From the NCBI RefSeq assembly GCF_000817775.3, contig NZ_JTHE03000065.1, forward strand, positions 1 through 35,547: DNA of 35,547 nt, in the 5' to 3' direction. The notes under the pieces were generated by a model. The model searched no databases and had not been told where the DNA came from. It saw only the letters and a list, made by a program, of their open reading frames with translations. A program made the position numbers and the translations under genes. Source of the DNA: Lyngbya confervoides BDU141951 (GTDB lineage Bacteria; Cyanobacteriota; Cyanobacteriia; Thermosynechococcales; Thermosynechococcaceae). Positions 1 to 9,735 of this stretch are shown one piece after another. The stretch's first letter is position 1, and each line of letters starts with the position of its first letter.

Positions 1-27
1 AGCGATGCCGGATCATACGGCTGTTAG

Positions 28-210
28 GGCCGCCCGCTTGCCGCTATTATTTCATCTCTTGACCTGCGAAATGTAGGTAAAAATGCGTTAGTCACTCATG
101 AACCGAAGGATGAAATTCGCACCTCAGTCCTGATAAGGCTTCAATTATCGCCGGAGTTAGCTAAAAAATACCCAAACGCCAAGGCGATATACCAGGCATT
201 GACTGGCTGA
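28..210 (+). other. Start-less open frame at the left edge, possible gene remnant
   Basis: The frame is open from just after an in-frame TAG (25-27) to a TGA at 208-210, about 60 codons, and has no ATG, GTG or TTG start. The translation looks protein-like, with a C-terminal part rich in K, P and A ending AIYQALTG. It may be the degraded 3' end of a gene that lies off the window. I recognise no family. The rest of 1-317 shows no gene I can support. Confidence 0.2.
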
Positions 211-248
211 ATGGATACCTTCAGACCTGAAGCTGTTTCTAAGAATAA

Positions 249-282
249 GGCGGGGCGAATAGGCGAAAAAATTCGTTCCGCC
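249..282 (-). terminator. Stem-loop downstream of the ABC exporter gene
   Basis: Arms at 249-260 and 271-282 pair across a 10-nt loop. On the plus strand this gives 12 pairs with two G-U wobbles. On the minus strand it gives two 5-bp GC-rich blocks around a 2x2 mismatch, followed by a U-rich tail (TTATTCTT). It lies about 36 nt past the stop of the minus-strand ABC gene, so it probably acts as that gene's terminator. Confidence 0.4.
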
Positions 283-317
283 AATGTTGAGGGAATTCAT
301 CCAGAATTTAGGCCAGA

Positions 318-2132
318 TCAATCCAAAACCTCCCGCGCCTCATGCAGCTCATTGAGCTGCCAGTACAGCCCACGATTGTTTAAAAGATCCTCGTGACGCC
401 CCGTTTCCACAATACGACCTTGATCTAACACCACAATCTTGTCCGCATCGCGCACTGTACTCAGACGGTGGGCAATCACCAACAGCGATCGCGTCCCAAA
501 CAGCGATCGCATCGCCTGCTGAATCTCCCGCTCCGACTCGTAGTCCAGGCTAGAGGTCGCCTCATCAAACACCAGCACATCCGGGTTCACCAGCAGTGCC
601 CGCGCAATTCCAAGACGCTGCCGCTGCCCCCCCGAGAGCCGCACCCCACGCTCACCGACGATGGTGTAGTATCCCAGCGGCAACGAAGGAATAAATTCAT
701 CAACGCGGGCAATGCGGCAGGCCTCCTGCACCTGCTCCACGCTCGCCTGGGGATTGCCATAGGTCAAATTATCCAGGAGCGTGCCGTTAAACACATCCAC
801 CTCCTGATGCACAATGGCCAGCCGCTGCAGATAGGGCGTCATCTCCAGGGTGCGGATATCCTGGCCATCCATCAGAATTTCGCCGGAGGTGGGATCAAAA
901 TAGCGAAACAGCAGTTTCACCAGGGTGGATTTTCCCGACCCCGACCGCCCCACCAGCGCCACGGTCTGGTAGGGCTCGATCAGCAGGTTGATATCTCGTA
1001 GGACCGGCTTGTCAGGATCATACCCAAAGCTCACGTTTTGGAAATGAACCTTACCCGTAAACGCATAGCGGGTCACAGCTGCGGGTTGGGATAAATTTAC
1101 CTGGGCTAAACCCGAGGGCTCCTGCAAAAATTCATGGAAGCGCAGCATCGCCGCGTAGCGACGGGCCACAAACTCCGCCATCATGCTCAGGGGTTCAATT
1201 TCAGCATAGGCCATGCTGGAAACCGTCAGCGTGGTCACAAAATGCCCCAGGGAAATGCGACCTTGCACCGCTGCCACCAGCGTCATCACCAGCACCCCAA
1301 ACACCGACGCCTGCACCACGGTGCGCTGCCAGGTAGCGAGCTGTACATAACCCCGGTGAATGCGATTTTCCACCACCGCCAGCTCCCGGTTTAATCGCTG
1401 TCGTTGCCGGGCCAGCTCACTGGCCTCGGTCGCGAAGGCCTTCACGGTTTTAATGTTGGTAATAATTTCCGAGGTGCGGCTCTCGGTATTTTCCATATAC
1501 CGACTCAGAATTTCCTCGCGGCGAATTAACTGCCGCAGGTTGCGCAAGCTCAGTCCTAAAATCACCACAAACGAGATCAGTAGGGCGATCGCAATGGGCC
1601 ATTCAATCAGCAAAATCACCCCAAAAATCCCCAGCACCCGGATCAACTTGGGAATAAACTGGCCGGCAATCTCCGGATAGGTCCAGGTGTGGTTTTCCAG
1701 ACCCCGCGAGACGCGTCCGGCAATCCGGCCCGGATTATGCTCATCGTAAAAAGCCAGGGGCAGCGTCAGGATCTTCGCAAGGACGCGCTCAGCCTGATCG
1801 CGCCGGGCTCGCAGCGGGATAGCCCAGTGGAACCAGCTGCCCACCCAGGGCTGAATCGGTGCCCGCAGCACCGACACTGCAAAGATCACGACCAGCAGGA
1901 CGCCTAGGATCAAGGATTGCCCCGCTGGAAGCGGAAGAATTTGTCCAACAACCTGAACCACCGCCTGAACGGGCTGATCTACCGGTTGTTTAGAGAGAAC
2001 ATTTAGAATTTGCCCGATGGCGTAGGGAACCAGGAGATCGAGAACCTCTAGGAGGCTAGCCGCAACAATACTGAAGGCAGCGATCGCCCAGTAGCCGCGA
2101 TAGTAGCGCAGAATATCTTTGAAGGAAGCCAT
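318..2132 (-). CDS. ABC exporter half-transporter (fused membrane and ATPase domains)
   Basis: This 604-residue protein is an MsbA/multidrug-type ABC half-transporter that would act as a dimer in the inner membrane. Residues 1-330 form the six-helix exporter domain. The ATPase domain follows with Walker A GRSGSGKST near residue 394, signature LSGGQ near 500, Walker B VFDEATSSLD near 520-528 and the H-loop IAHRLSTV near 550. All motifs are intact and the length is typical. The substrate cannot be told from sequence; lipid, peptide or drug export are all possible. It starts at ATG 2132 and is preceded on the same strand by a 321-bp gap, so it is probably transcribed alone. It is not obviously linked to the RiPP cluster, which has its own exporter. 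Confidence 0.93.
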   Translation of the reverse strand: MASFKDILRYYRGYWAIAAFSIVAASLLEVLDLLVPYAIGQILNVLSKQPVDQPVQAVVQVVGQILPLPAGQSLILGVLLVVIFAVSVLRAPIQPWVGSWFHWAIPLRARRDQAERVLAKILTLPLAFYDEHNPGRIAGRVSRGLENHTWTYPEIAGQFIPKLIRVLGIFGVILLIEWPIAIALLISFVVILGLSLRNLRQLIRREEILSRYMENTESRTSEIITNIKTVKAFATEASELARQRQRLNRELAVVENRIHRGYVQLATWQRTVVQASVFGVLVMTLVAAVQGRISLGHFVTTLTVSSMAYAEIEPLSMMAEFVARRYAAMLRFHEFLQEPSGLAQVNLSQPAAVTRYAFTGKVHFQNVSFGYDPDKPVLRDINLLIEPYQTVALVGRSGSGKSTLVKLLFRYFDPTSGEILMDGQDIRTLEMTPYLQRLAIVHQEVDVFNGTLLDNLTYGNPQASVEQVQEACRIARVDEFIPSLPLGYYTIVGERGVRLSGGQRQRLGIARALLVNPDVLVFDEATSSLDYESEREIQQAMRSLFGTRSLLVIAHRLSTVRDADKIVVLDQGRIVETGRHEDLLNNRGLYWQLNELHEAREVLD

Positions 2133-2241
2133 AACGCTCGTAGAAATCTAAGGTTGCATCGTTTGTCCCACCGCGAGTGAGACCCAGAGGAAATGCCACT
2201 AGGGTTCGAGTTGTATGAATCGTGACCATAGTTATGGATCC

Positions 2242-2264
2242 TTTAACGTTGCATGAGCGTTAAA
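2242..2264. promoter_or_regulatory. Perfect 7-bp inverted repeat upstream of the ABC exporter gene
   Basis: TTTAACG (2242-2248) and CGTTAAA (2258-2264) are perfect inverted arms 9 nt apart, about 110 bp upstream of the exporter start at 2132. The spacing suits an operator for a dimeric regulator, but this is inferred from symmetry only. The rest of the 2133-2453 gap between the two minus-strand genes shows no supportable gene. Confidence 0.35.
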
Positions 2265-2453
2265 CCTGTTTTCTACAGTAGCAGGCTTTTTGGGAATTGA
2301 CAGCCATCGGATTGACCCAGTCCCAGAACCCATCCATGATGGCTAAAACGGTCAGTCATTCCCCCAGCTCAAGCGCAGGGAAATTTAGTCCTTATGCGAT
2401 GCAGCCCGGACAACTGATCAATTCAATGGAATGCGAGGACACCGCAGGGCTAA

Positions 2454-5360
2454 CTAAATCCCCACAAAATTTTGGGCGGTTAGCTGCGGTTTATTCACCA
2501 GGGTGGCCAGCAGCACCTGGGTCTGCCCGCCAACCCCATCGGGGTCAAAGAACAATTCACCCGTGCCAATCCTATAAATAATTCGTTCTGAAGCAGATTG
2601 GGCCTGGGTTCCTACTCTAAATGCCGCAGCATCGAGCGACCCTAGCGCAATCGCAAACTCAGTCGCCACCAATTCAAACCGATCTTGCGTTCTAGAAAAA
2701 TCAAAGATGCGATCGCCGCCATCGTCGGGGCGCTCAAACCGAACCACATCGCGTCCGCCCCCGGTGCGAATGCGATCGCTCCCGGCTTGGCCCACCAGCA
2801 CATCCTGACCACTGTCGCCAAACAAATCATCGTTCCCCCGACCACCGAGCAAAATATCGTTGCCGCCCTTACCCACCAGGCGATCGTTGCCAGCTAGACC
2901 GTTAAGCTGCTCTGGGGCCGCTGTGCCAATGATCACATCCCGGCCCGTGAAGCCAATTCCCTCCGTCACGGTCAAAATTTGATCGGCATTCACGCCCTGG
3001 AGGGTGTGTTGCATCCCATTGGTCCAGGATATCTCGACTGAAGCCGCACGCCTATTCTGGCCCAAGCCAAAATGAATGCGCTGGAAGTTTTGGGCATGAT
3101 TATGCATGCCGTTGTTTTGCTCCCGCAGCTGGCGCACGCCCCCGGCTGTAACAATCACCCGAGTTCCCACCGCATCCCGATTTGAGTTTACCCCCACCAG
3201 ATCCAGCTGGAGCCAGTGATTTTCATTGCCTTTATTACGCAATAGCTCATACGGAGCATCGTTAAAAAACCCCCGGCTGACCGCCCCCAGTCCATTAAAG
3301 AAGTTCCCGTTCGCCAGAAATACGTCGAGATGTCCGTCGAGATCATAATCAACCAGCGAGGCAGAATCTCCTAATCCCTGATCGGTACCCGCGCCGCCCT
3401 TCACCCGGCGAGCAATGAACTGCCCCGTCCCCTGATTTTCATAGACGATGTTTTCACGGTTTCCGGCATAGCCGGTGGACACGACATAGATATCGAGATC
3501 CATATCATTATCGAGATCCCCGGCCACCGCATTAAAGGCAGCGGTTTGCCCAGCCTCAAATCCGGCAGAGGTTGTAACATCCACAAACCGATTGCCCTCT
3601 CGTCGGAACAGCAGGTTCGACAAGAATTGATCGCGGGGATCAAACCCCAGGGTCTCCACCTCCGAAATTGGACTCTCCCGCGCCTCCACAAATCCATACA
3701 GGTCAGCATTGGTCCCCGGATTCACCCAAGTAATCGTCCAGAACAGGTCGGCAGGATTGTAGTACACGTAAATCCCGCGATCGCGCCCCGCCTGCTGGCC
3801 ATACACATCAGCGTCGAACGAAGAGAGTACAAAATTACTATTACTGGGGTTTTCTCGATTCTCCCCGATCCAGATATCTTCGTTGGTCACAGGCAACTGG
3901 AGTGCGATCGTACCCTCAGCCTTAAAGCGCACGCTTTTCTCCCCCCGACCGACATCTAAATAAAAGTTCAGATTCCTCGCATCCGGCTGAAACACGTCCC
4001 CCCGACTGGTGCCTCGGGCCAGGAAAATATCATTTTGCAAATCCCCGTCAAAGTCGGCGCTAATGATATCGTTGACGGCACTGGCCTCCACCAAGGCCGG
4101 CGGTAGCGATATGGGCTGAAAAGGGAGCGAGTCTGAAGAGAGGGCCGAGAGGCGAATCGAGTCGTTATTTCGGCGCGTCAGCAGATCCAGCGCGGAGCTG
4201 TCCCCCACATCCGCCAGCACAGAAAAAAGTGTTGTGACCCCAGACTCCGGGGTGAACCCGGTCTCGAATCCCACATCCTCAAAGGCGGACTCAAAGACTG
4301 AATTCTCCCGCTGCTGCAAAATTGTCGGCGGAACGTCGTCTCGATTTCGCATGTTTAAGACGATATCGAGACGCCCATCCCCATTGAAGTCAAACCACAC
4401 CGGCGATCGCCCGCTGCCCGGATAATCTGCATTCAGAGCCGCAGCCACATCCACCAGCCGACCGGCCCCATTGTTTTGGAAAAGCTGGGTCGTCTGCGCC
4501 CCGCCGCGCAACTGCAGCAGATCGAGATCGCCGTCGTTGTCATAATCCGCCCAAGCGACCCCATGCTTATCCCCGCGTGGTTCCGCCCCAAAATAGGCTC
4601 GGGTTTGGTCTTGAAAGGTGCCATCGCCTTGATTCACCAATAGCGTTGCACCCGCTAAATGCCGTCCCAGGTAAACATCCGGCAAGCCATCTGCGTTCAC
4701 ATCTCCCCAGGCAACCCCCCAGCTTTCTCCGGTCACGGTAATCCCAGCCGCGGGCTCAAACTCAATCAAAGAATCTCCCTGCCCCTGAACTGAGTCCGCC
4801 AGTTCCCGCGACTGAACCAGGGCCACTGACAGCGAAGTATCGGAGAAGATCTCAGGAACTGTGGCCGATCGCAACACCAGCTGACTGAAGGTCTGCTCGT
4901 AGTCTGCCAACTCCAGCCCATTCCAGGATCGCAGGGTCTGGGCCTGGGGCGCATAGTAGCCAAACCCGGCATCACAGCGTTCGCAGCAGCACAAGCGTTG
5001 ATGGCTGGTCTCTGGCACCACCGTTTCGCCCCCGGAGACCAGGGGTATCCCAGGGGCACCCGGATCACTCTCCTCCGGTGTCAGACTGGCCAGTCCCGGC
5101 GAGGCAATGCCCATTGCCTGGGAGGGGATGGGCAGATCCATTGGGGGGAGATCCATCGGGGGGAGATCCAGGGCGATCGCAGGATCAGCCACCGGCACTG
5201 AGGCCAGGCCCAATCTGGATTGCAACGCTTCAGCGGCTGCAGGGTCAAGGTCTGATGGCGGCTGCGCTGGGGCAACTCGCCCGCCCATCAGACTAGACGG
5301 GGCGGGGTTTTCCAGCAGCGAAAGATCCAGGTTCGGGACCAGGGAGGGAGAGACAGCCAT
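2454..5360 (-). CDS. Secreted FG-GAP/VCBS, ASPIC/UnbV and RTX repeat protein
   Basis: This is a 968-residue acidic multidomain protein. A proline-rich N-terminal region of about 110 residues is followed by a cysteine cluster (CCCERCDAGFGYY, around 125-140). Several FG-GAP/VCBS repeats carry calcium-binding loops such as DVNADGLPD, DYDNDGDLD, DFNGDGRLD and DLDNDMDLD. An ASPIC/UnbV domain follows (NHWLQLDLVG, VGTRV, NGMHNHAQN, ISWTNG). The last 160 residues hold RTX nonapeptide repeats (GGNDILLGG, GGRGNDDLF) and a C-terminal block typical of type I secretion substrates. I chose ATG 5360; a TTG lies two codons upstream. No signal peptide is seen, which fits type I export by a C-terminal signal. 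A role in surface adhesion or calcium binding is inferred from the domains. Confidence 0.88.
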   Translation of the reverse strand: MAVSPSLVPNLDLSLLENPAPSSLMGGRVAPAQPPSDLDPAAAEALQSRLGLASVPVADPAIALDLPPMDLPPMDLPIPSQAMGIASPGLASLTPEESDPGAPGIPLVSGGETVVPETSHQRLCCCERCDAGFGYYAPQAQTLRSWNGLELADYEQTFSQLVLRSATVPEIFSDTSLSVALVQSRELADSVQGQGDSLIEFEPAAGITVTGESWGVAWGDVNADGLPDVYLGRHLAGATLLVNQGDGTFQDQTRAYFGAEPRGDKHGVAWADYDNDGDLDLLQLRGGAQTTQLFQNNGAGRLVDVAAALNADYPGSGRSPVWFDFNGDGRLDIVLNMRNRDDVPPTILQQRENSVFESAFEDVGFETGFTPESGVTTLFSVLADVGDSSALDLLTRRNNDSIRLSALSSDSLPFQPISLPPALVEASAVNDIISADFDGDLQNDIFLARGTSRGDVFQPDARNLNFYLDVGRGEKSVRFKAEGTIALQLPVTNEDIWIGENRENPSNSNFVLSSFDADVYGQQAGRDRGIYVYYNPADLFWTITWVNPGTNADLYGFVEARESPISEVETLGFDPRDQFLSNLLFRREGNRFVDVTTSAGFEAGQTAAFNAVAGDLDNDMDLDIYVVSTGYAGNRENIVYENQGTGQFIARRVKGGAGTDQGLGDSASLVDYDLDGHLDVFLANGNFFNGLGAVSRGFFNDAPYELLRNKGNENHWLQLDLVGVNSNRDAVGTRVIVTAGGVRQLREQNNGMHNHAQNFQRIHFGLGQNRRAASVEISWTNGMQHTLQGVNADQILTVTEGIGFTGRDVIIGTAAPEQLNGLAGNDRLVGKGGNDILLGGRGNDDLFGDSGQDVLVGQAGSDRIRTGGGRDVVRFERPDDGGDRIFDFSRTQDRFELVATEFAIALGSLDAAAFRVGTQAQSASERIIYRIGTGELFFDPDGVGGQTQVLLATLVNKPQLTAQNFVGI
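5134..5170 (-). repeat. Short 15-bp tandem repeat inside the FG-GAP gene
   Basis: Two full copies of AGATCCATYGGGGGG (5134-5148 and 5149-5163) and a partial third encode a repeated DLPPM in the proline-rich N-terminal segment. The unit is a multiple of three, so copy changes would keep the frame. Confidence 0.7.
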
Positions 5361-5787
5361 AACCAAAAAACCTAAGAATCGTTAACCCAACAAACATAAA
5401 CTTTGGATTCCAAAGACGCCCATGCCGCCGCATTGCAGACAGCCCCAGCAGGAAGGCTGCCTAGGCCAGGCTCAACGCTACCCGGTGTATTTGTCCTGTA
5501 TATCGGCTGCACCGATGGATTCAACCCATCTCGTTGTGAACCACAACGCCCATTTTGGTAAGAATTTCTCCGCGCTCGGACGCCCCCCGGCGTTTAATGA
5601 TTTTAAGAGCAAATTTTTAGATTCGCAAGCCCTGACACCCCTGCATAGAGGTCAAGGTCAATCATGACTCGAGCGGCCTCAAAGAGAGGCTGGTCGATGC
5701 CACGGATAGGCCTCTCACGCCTGCTGCAGTCTTGCCTCCAGCTACCCTGATCCTCGCAAGCAATTTATGGATCACCTTTCACAAAAT
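5361..5787. promoter_or_regulatory. Gene-free region with a palindrome upstream of the FG-GAP gene
   Basis: No gene can be supported in this 427-bp stretch between two minus-strand genes. CTTTGGATTCCAAAG at 5401-5415 is a perfect inverted repeat (6-bp arms, 3-nt centre) about 40 bp upstream of the FG-GAP start and could be an operator. GCCTC (5676-5680) with GAGGC (5686-5690), and AGAGGC (5685-5690) with GCCTCT (5710-5715), form competing hairpins about 75-110 nt past the kinase stop. They lack a T-run, so termination there is uncertain. Confidence 0.35.
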
Positions 5788-8109
5788 CTATGGGATTTTT
5801 GCAAGTCCGATGGCCCCATTCAGCGACGGGTGAGCGGATCCATCGCGGGTAGCCTGAGCCCCAGACCTCTGGAGGGAGTCTTGCAAGAGGGCTTCGAGAG
5901 CCTCCACCTCAAAGGCTTCGGCAAGCCGCATCAGGACTTTCGTGAAGGGCTGGCAATGGGGCTGTTCTACCCCGATCGTCTGGGCCATCTGCGTTAAGCA
6001 TTTCAGCCGTCCTTCCTGGGAGATCTGGAGCATTTGCTGTAGCTCCGCCACCGGCGGCAGAGAGAGAGGGTCATCAGAGGGCATCTCACCGATGCCCTGA
6101 CCGATGACCTGATCGCACGCCGAAGAGAATCTGTCTCCTGCAGCGTATCTCCAGGTCAGCTTTAACTGCTGCTTGAGTTGCCGACACAGATCGTGGCTGG
6201 AAATGGGCTTGGGAAGAAAGTCGTCTCCTCCAGCGGCCAGGCTCCTCTGCTGATCGACCTCCGAGACCGAGGCCGAGGAAACCAGGATTTTTAAATCCTG
6301 CAGCTTGGGATCTTGACGAATTTGCTTGAGACAGACCAATCCATCCATGACGGGCATGGCTAGATCTAAGATGACGAGGTCTGGAGGCTGTCGTTGAATT
6401 TCTGCCAGACCCTCTGGACCGTTTTCAGCCATGGTAACGTGAAAGCCCAAGGACTCCAGCCAGTCTTGGAAGATAACCCGATTTTCCCGGCAATCATCAA
6501 TCACGAGAATATGCCGGGTTTTGCCCTCATAGCCCACAATGTGGGCGGGATGTGCTGACGCGATCGCCGTCGGGGCTGAGGTCGATAACAGCCGCGGTAA
6601 GCACACTTCAAAGGAGAAGATGCTGCCCTGCCCCGGTAGACTTTGCACCTGGATCTGACCCCCCATCATTTCCACAATTTTTTGGCTGATGACCAATCCC
6701 AATCCGGTCCCTTGATCCTGACGGGAGCGATCGCCCACCTGCTCAAAGGACTGAAACAGTCGAGGCAGGTCTTCTGGGGCAATCCCCACCCCGGTATCTT
6801 CAACGGCAAACCGCAGAGTGCAAAGCGAGCCTGGGGCTGAACCCTGGATCGTCTCCTCCAGGGACTCCACCCGAAAAGTAATCCCTCCGGCATCCGTGAA
6901 CTTGAGGGCATTGCCCAACAGATTCAGCAGCACCTGACGTAAACGCTTCGCATCCACCACCACCTGGGTCAGGGCACCAAGCTGAACAATCGGCTCAAAC
7001 CGAATCTGCTTTTGAGCGGCACGCACCTGAAACAGTTCAACAATTTCTTGGATCACATCTGTTAAAACCACCGGGGTTGGCAATAGATCAAGCTTTCGGG
7101 CTTCAATTTTTGCCAGATCCAAAATGTCGCTAATCAAGGTCAACAGATGATGGCCACAGCTGTGGATGACCTGAATTCCCTTTTTCTCCCGTTCACCCAG
7201 GTTCGGCGATCGCTCCAGAATTTGTGCGTAGCCCAAAATGCCGTTGAGGGGCGTACGCAGTTCGTGACTCATATTTGAAAGAAACTGGCTCTTAGCCAGA
7301 TTAGCTGCATGGGATATTTCCCTGGCCACCTTCAGCTCCCTAATTTTTTCTTGCAGGTGCTGCTGGGTCCGCTGGAGCTGCTCAGCCATGGTATTAAATT
7401 GGTGAGCCAGGTCCGCCAGCTCGTCGTCGGTCCGAATCTGGAGACGATGGTCAAGGTGCCCCGCACCGAACCGCACCGCTCCTGCCTGAAGCACCTTCAC
7501 CGAGCGCATCATGGGTCGCAAGATGGTGTAGAACTGCAGAATTAAGGTGAGAGCCACCCCGCCCAGGAGCAACAGCTCTGCAAGCTGAATATGCCTCTGA
7601 ATCGCCATAAATTGGGCTTTAGCCTGCTGATCCTGCTGCTTGGCCCACTGAATGAGCAAGCTAGAATCCTGGTGCATGGAGTCGCTGAGGTCATTAATCG
7701 CACGCACCTCTCGCCGCACCTGCTCCAGGGTCAAATCGGTTGGGGAAAGCCGTCTGGCTAAATCAGTCAGCGATCGATGGCGCTGCTCCACTCGCACCAG
7801 TTCCTCAACATCGCCCATGAGCACCTGTAATGATTGCAGACTCTGCACAAACTCACGCTGCGACCGATCGTATTGCACGAAATCGGCACGATCCTGGGTG
7901 AGGAGAACATAGTCCTTCAGCGCCAGGATTTCCCCCCGCAAGGCATGGTCAAGCCGCAGCGCCGCATCTAGAGAATCTTGGGTTTGAGCCTGGCTCGCGC
8001 GCACGGACTGGTCAGCCCAGTGCAGCACCAGCCGGCCTCCCCCAAACAGCCCCAAAACCAAGGCCCCCAGAAGGAGCGAAGATCCTAAAAATTTTGTGGT
8101 GATCCGCAT
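5788..8109 (-). CDS. Membrane-bound hybrid sensor histidine kinase with receiver domain
   Basis: This 773-residue protein has an N-terminal membrane helix, a helical sensor segment of about 150 residues, a second membrane helix near 178-195 and a HAMP linker. The HisKA box is FLSNMSHELRTPLNG with phospho-acceptor His282. The ATPase has an N-box (LLNLLGNALKFTD) and G-boxes (DTGVGIAPEDL, GTGLGLVISQKI). The receiver follows with phospho-acceptor Asp582 in VILDLAMP and a conserved LPKPIS lysine. The last 100 residues are helical and resemble the tail of other cyanobacterial hybrid kinases; I see no clear Hpt motif. It would autophosphorylate on an unknown envelope or helical-domain signal and pass phosphate to its own receiver. 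No partner response regulator lies beside it. It starts at ATG 8109. Confidence 0.93.
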   Translation of the reverse strand: MRITTKFLGSSLLLGALVLGLFGGGRLVLHWADQSVRASQAQTQDSLDAALRLDHALRGEILALKDYVLLTQDRADFVQYDRSQREFVQSLQSLQVLMGDVEELVRVEQRHRSLTDLARRLSPTDLTLEQVRREVRAINDLSDSMHQDSSLLIQWAKQQDQQAKAQFMAIQRHIQLAELLLLGGVALTLILQFYTILRPMMRSVKVLQAGAVRFGAGHLDHRLQIRTDDELADLAHQFNTMAEQLQRTQQHLQEKIRELKVAREISHAANLAKSQFLSNMSHELRTPLNGILGYAQILERSPNLGEREKKGIQVIHSCGHHLLTLISDILDLAKIEARKLDLLPTPVVLTDVIQEIVELFQVRAAQKQIRFEPIVQLGALTQVVVDAKRLRQVLLNLLGNALKFTDAGGITFRVESLEETIQGSAPGSLCTLRFAVEDTGVGIAPEDLPRLFQSFEQVGDRSRQDQGTGLGLVISQKIVEMMGGQIQVQSLPGQGSIFSFEVCLPRLLSTSAPTAIASAHPAHIVGYEGKTRHILVIDDCRENRVIFQDWLESLGFHVTMAENGPEGLAEIQRQPPDLVILDLAMPVMDGLVCLKQIRQDPKLQDLKILVSSASVSEVDQQRSLAAGGDDFLPKPISSHDLCRQLKQQLKLTWRYAAGDRFSSACDQVIGQGIGEMPSDDPLSLPPVAELQQMLQISQEGRLKCLTQMAQTIGVEQPHCQPFTKVLMRLAEAFEVEALEALLQDSLQRSGAQATRDGSAHPSLNGAIGLAKIP

Positions 8110-8404
8110 CCCAATTCCTGACTGCAGTCCTCTGGGAGGCTAGATCATGACAGCGAGTTGATGGACAGGGCCCCCACCGGATGCCTCTGGACGCGAATTG
8201 GGATAAGCCAGCCAACCGCCCACTTGCTTGGGAAAAAGAAATGCCGCGCTGGGAGGACAATGGGACGCATCATAGATCGCGAGGGTAGTAATGGGGAATT
8301 TTTCCTTAAGGTTCCCAAATCCATCGGAAAACAGGCTGGTTTCAGAACAATTCTCAGGCTAGTTCTCCTATTGACCCGGCCCAAGGGCTAGAATACGCAA
8401 AATC

Positions 8405-9313
8405 ATGGCCGACACTAGAGCAATGACGGTATTCCTTACAGCAGTATTGCCCACTGCCCTGGTGGCCATCGTTGGCATAGCGATCGGGCGCTGCTTCAAA
8501 CTAGATGTTTCCACCCTGGCTCAGGTGAATCTCTACGCGATGCTACCGGCCCTGGTGCTGACCAGCTTATTGGATCTCCAGATTACCGCAGGCCGGGCCG
8601 TCCTCATGATCGCCGCCTTTTTAATCAATACGGGTTTGCTCTATTTGATCTCCCTGGGCCTTGGCTACACACTACGGATATCGCCAGATCAGCGCAAAAG
8701 TCTGATGGCGACGACCCTATTTGCCAATGTGGGCAACATGGGTCTCCCCTTTATCCTCTTCTCCCTGGGGGAGGCGGGTCTGGAGCGCGCCGTGATTTAC
8801 CTGGTGATCTCTAGCCTGCTTATTTCCAGCCTCTTTCCAATCATTCTTCAGGGCACGGGTCTCAGGGCCAGTGCGCAATATTCTTTAAAGCTCCCTGTCC
8901 TTTGGGCTGCACTGCTGGGGGTGGGGATCCAGATTACCCCCTGGGATCTACCTAACGCCCTGAGTCAGGGACTCCAACTCCTGGGAGAAGGGGTGGTTCC
9001 CCTGGCCTTGCTCACCCTGGGCATTCAGCTGGCGCGATCGCGGTTTGCCCTGGGGGCGCTGGAATGGATTGGAGCAGGATTAAGGCTAGGCGTCTCGCCC
9101 AGCCTAGCCTACGCCATTGGGCGGGGATTGGGCCTGACAGGACTAGATTTACAGGTTTTGGTCCTGCAAGCAGCCATGCCCGTGGCGGTTAGCTCCCTCA
9201 TTTGGGTCACCGAACTGGGAGGTGATGCCAGTCAAGTTTCGCGCACGATTGTGTTGTCCACCTTACTCAGTTTTGTCACCCTCCCCCTATTGCTCCACTG
9301 GGGCATGGGTTAG
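8405..9313 (+). CDS. AEC (auxin efflux carrier) family permease
   Basis: The protein has 302 residues that are almost wholly hydrophobic, with about ten predicted membrane helices. It matches the AEC/MleP family in length and in motifs such as NLYAMLPALVLTSLL near the N-terminus and FANVGNMGLPFILFSLGE around 115-130. The family exports organic anions or auxin-like compounds; the substrate here is unknown. It starts at ATG 8405, 295 bp from the divergent kinase gene. A TAGAAT box at 8388-8393 is so close that a promoter there would give an almost leaderless mRNA. I could not place a convincing -35 box. Confidence 0.88.
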   Translation: MADTRAMTVFLTAVLPTALVAIVGIAIGRCFKLDVSTLAQVNLYAMLPALVLTSLLDLQITAGRAVLMIAAFLINTGLLYLISLGLGYTLRISPDQRKSLMATTLFANVGNMGLPFILFSLGEAGLERAVIYLVISSLLISSLFPIILQGTGLRASAQYSLKLPVLWAALLGVGIQITPWDLPNALSQGLQLLGEGVVPLALLTLGIQLARSRFALGALEWIGAGLRLGVSPSLAYAIGRGLGLTGLDLQVLVLQAAMPVAVSSLIWVTELGGDASQVSRTIVLSTLLSFVTLPLLLHWGMG

Positions 9314-9735
9314 GCCCAAGTCGCAAAAGGTTGAGACCGCTGAGCGCATCCTGGCTATTCTAGGGCTGCTTCGCCCTAATTCCTCCGTATTTTTCCGTAA
9401 TCCAAAAGTCTGAATCTTTCGGCGTTGATCCGTTCGGAGGGCTGAATGCCTATACTGACCATAGCTTCAAAAGCTTCAAAGAAACTTCATGGAGCTGGAC
9501 TGAACCTGAAATATTCGGAATGCGAGGGTACTAGACAGACATCCATCCGGTTCAGGTCACTCTAGAATTCTGGACTTTCTAAATTTACTTTTTAGAGAGC
9601 TAATTTATTATAGAACGGCCTCTTGACCAGCTTTTTCGATCCATAGGCTAAAATTTCTGGAAATTGCAGCCAAAAATTAGGAAAGCACTGTTTCTAAAAT
9701 TATTTCATCTAGAAAAATCAGATGAGGGGGGAAGG
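9314..9735 (+). promoter_or_regulatory. Gene-free region with two hairpins
   Basis: No gene can be supported in this 422-bp stretch. TAGGGC (9361-9366) and GCCCTA (9373-9378) form a perfect hairpin shortly after the AEC gene, with a T5 run about 11 nt further on, so it may be a weak terminator. TCTAAA (9578-9583) and TTTAGA (9591-9596) form a second inverted repeat. TATTATAGA just after it resembles a -10 region for the small gene that starts at 9736. The promoter assignment is tentative. Confidence 0.35.

Noticed and set aside
5422..5667. 81-codon plus-strand frame between the FG-GAP and kinase genes
   Set aside because: No ribosome-binding site, no recognisable motif, and composition unlike the neighbouring proteins.
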